In this document: one piece after another, positions 23,815 to 24,910 of the stretch
How the letters are laid out: every line of letters starts with the position of its first letter
Position numbering within the stretch: position 1 is the first letter of the stretch
NCBI RefSeq assembly: GCF_016755875.1
Contig: NZ_BNED01000004.1
Span: 1 to 24,910 of the forward strand
Direction of reading: 5' to 3'
Source of the DNA: Streptomyces spororaveus
Lineage (GTDB): Bacteria > Actinomycetota > Actinomycetes > Streptomycetales > Streptomycetaceae
Length of the DNA stretch: 24,910 nucleotides
Position numbers and translations under genes: made by a program
The notes under the pieces: generated by a model
What the model was told of the DNA's origin: nothing
Database searches by the model: none
What the model saw: the letters and a program-made list of their open reading frames with translations, nothing else

Positions 23815-24556
23815 GCCGCCCCAGCACCCGCCGCAACCGCTCCCACAGTGCCGCTGGCTTCCGCTGGCCCGGCTCCGGACCCGTCTTCCGGCACGGTCCC
23901 GGCCGCACCGCCCAGCGATGTTCCCGGAGACGACGCTTCGCCCGCTGGGCGGCCGACGGCACCTTCGACCGTCTCCTGGCCGCCGCCCAGACCAGGGGCG
24001 AGGTGGACTGGCTGGTCGCGATCGACTCCACCATCGTGCGTGCCCACCAGCACACCGCCGCCAAAGGGGGCTCTACGAACGAGCCCTGGGACGCTCCCGC
24101 GGCAGGCTGACCAGGAAGATTCACCTCGCCTGCGACGGTCGCGGCCGGCCACTGGCCTTCGTTCTGACCGCGGGCACCCGTAACGACTGAACCCAGGCCG
24201 AGACCGTCATCGGCCTCATTTCGGGTGGCAGGCGGCGGGCCCGGACGGCCCCGCGTGCGGCCCGAGCGGGTCATCGCGGTCAAGGGATACTCCTCCCGGA
24301 CTTTCCCGCCTCCCTCCGTCGGCGCGGTATCAAAGCCACGATCCCGGAGCGTGCCGGCCAACTCGCGGGCCGAGCCCGGCGCCGGGAACGGACCTGTCGT
24401 TTCGACAGGTCCGTCTACCGGCGCCGCAACGTCGTCGAACGCTGTTTCCACCGCCTCAAGCAATGGCGAGGCATCGCCACCCGCTACGACAAGCACCCCG
24501 CCCGCTACCAGGCCGCGATCACCCTCGCCAGCACCCTCATCTGGCTCGACAAATGA
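23815..24556 (+). pseudogene. Decayed IS5-like transposase (second copy, plus strand)
   Basis: Translating across frames gives RRRFARWAADGTFDRLLAAA, LVAIDSTIVRAHQHTAA, then in the -1 frame ERALGRSRGRLTRKIHL, and further on RRRNVVERCFHRLKQWRGIA and LIWLDK. A CAAAGGGGG run at the frame junction is the expected site of -1 slippage. An in-frame TGA after AGTRND and missing N-terminal and right-middle parts (the DKGYSSR region is shifted) show it is dead. The right end CTGCCTAG near 24573 matches the end of the 14.4-15.4 kb element over only a few bases, so it is a different, related subtype. Confidence 0.75.
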
Positions 24557-24699
24557 TCGACAAGACGCTGCCTAGGGCCAGCTGGCTTCCCTGGTCGCGG
24601 TCTCGGCTCGCTCGATCCGGTCGGAGGCTGTCCAGGATCCGGCGGAGTGGTTGCCTCTGGCGCCGGATGCGTTGCGCTGTTCTTGAGGGAGCGTCACCT

Positions 24700-24910
24700 A
24701 TGTCTTCTGCTTTTTCCTCCGTACGTCGTATCGCCGCCACCGTCCTGGTGGCCGGCGCGATCGTCTCGGCCGCCGCGCTGCCGGCGTCCGCGCACGACGG
24801 TGACCGTCACCACCAGCAGCGGCCGCGGGTGGAGATCAGCCGGGTCCAGGCCGACAGTCCCGGACGTGACGACCGCTCGAACCGGTCCTTGAACAGCGAG
24901 TGGGTGGAGA
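24700..24910 (+). CDS. Secreted lamin-tail-domain-like protein, 5' part
   Basis: The gene starts at ATG 24700 after GAGGGAGCG and runs off the window after 70 codons. A Sec signal peptide (MSSAFSSVRRIAATVLVAGA, cleaved after ASA near residue 31) precedes a His-rich stretch and then VEISRVQADSPGRDDRSNRS and LNSEWVE. The latter is the usual opening of the lamin-tail (LTD) domain in exported Streptomyces proteins. These have no assigned enzymatic role; many are thought to bind the cell surface or DNA. Confidence 0.7.
   Translation, partial: MSSAFSSVRRIAATVLVAGAIVSAAALPASAHDGDRHHQQRPRVEISRVQADSPGRDDRSNRSLNSEWVE

Noticed and set aside
1..24910. CRISPR arrays, tRNA and rRNA genes
   Set aside because: No regularly spaced direct repeats and no cloverleaf-like or rRNA sequences were seen on either strand by eye.

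Overview
The window comes from a high-GC actinomycete, most likely Streptomyces or a close relative. Support for this is inference from the sequence: strong GC bias, frequent GTG and TTG starts, GTGA/ATGA stop-start overlaps, an actinobacterial DnaE, a DUF6300-type protein and several IS5-like insertion sequences. It reads as an accessory or plasmid-like region, because five unrelated gene modules are separated by insertion-sequence debris.

Region 1 (1-9198) is a RiPP (ribosomally made, post-translationally modified peptide) cluster. On the minus strand, a 74-residue cysteine-free precursor is followed by an 11-bp hairpin. Then comes a tightly coupled operon: JmjC oxygenase, M3 oligopeptidase, SAM methyltransferase, HExxH putative peptide hydroxylase and a LanM-like lanthipeptide synthetase cut off by the window edge. 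A divergent MFS exporter lies on the plus strand. The combination of a LanM-type dehydratase with two different oxygenase types, a methyltransferase and a precursor without any Cys is the strongest candidate here for an undescribed system. The expected product is a dehydrated, hydroxylated, possibly methylated peptide rather than a lanthionine-bridged one.

Region 2 (9211-13118, minus) holds a full-length second-copy-like DNA polymerase III alpha subunit, translationally coupled to a DUF6300-like zinc-ribbon protein. Region 3 (13541-15401) holds a SMI1/KNR4 (SUKH) protein inside a TA-flanked inverted-repeat unit, with an IS5-like element inserted against its right end.

Region 4 (16439-19500, plus) is a coupled four-gene operon: a small membrane peptide, an O-carbamoyltransferase, an SGNH hydrolase and a small peptide. 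Region 5 (20543-23612, plus) encodes two secreted proteins, the second ending in a NucA/NucB-type DNase domain, followed by a cytoplasmic protein that is a good immunity candidate. Regions 4 and 5 are bordered by decayed IS5 transposase fragments in opposite orientations (19.75-20.05 kb minus and 23.8-24.56 kb plus). The left fragment abuts the C-terminal stump of a second MFS transporter. The window ends in the start of a secreted lamin-tail-domain-like protein.
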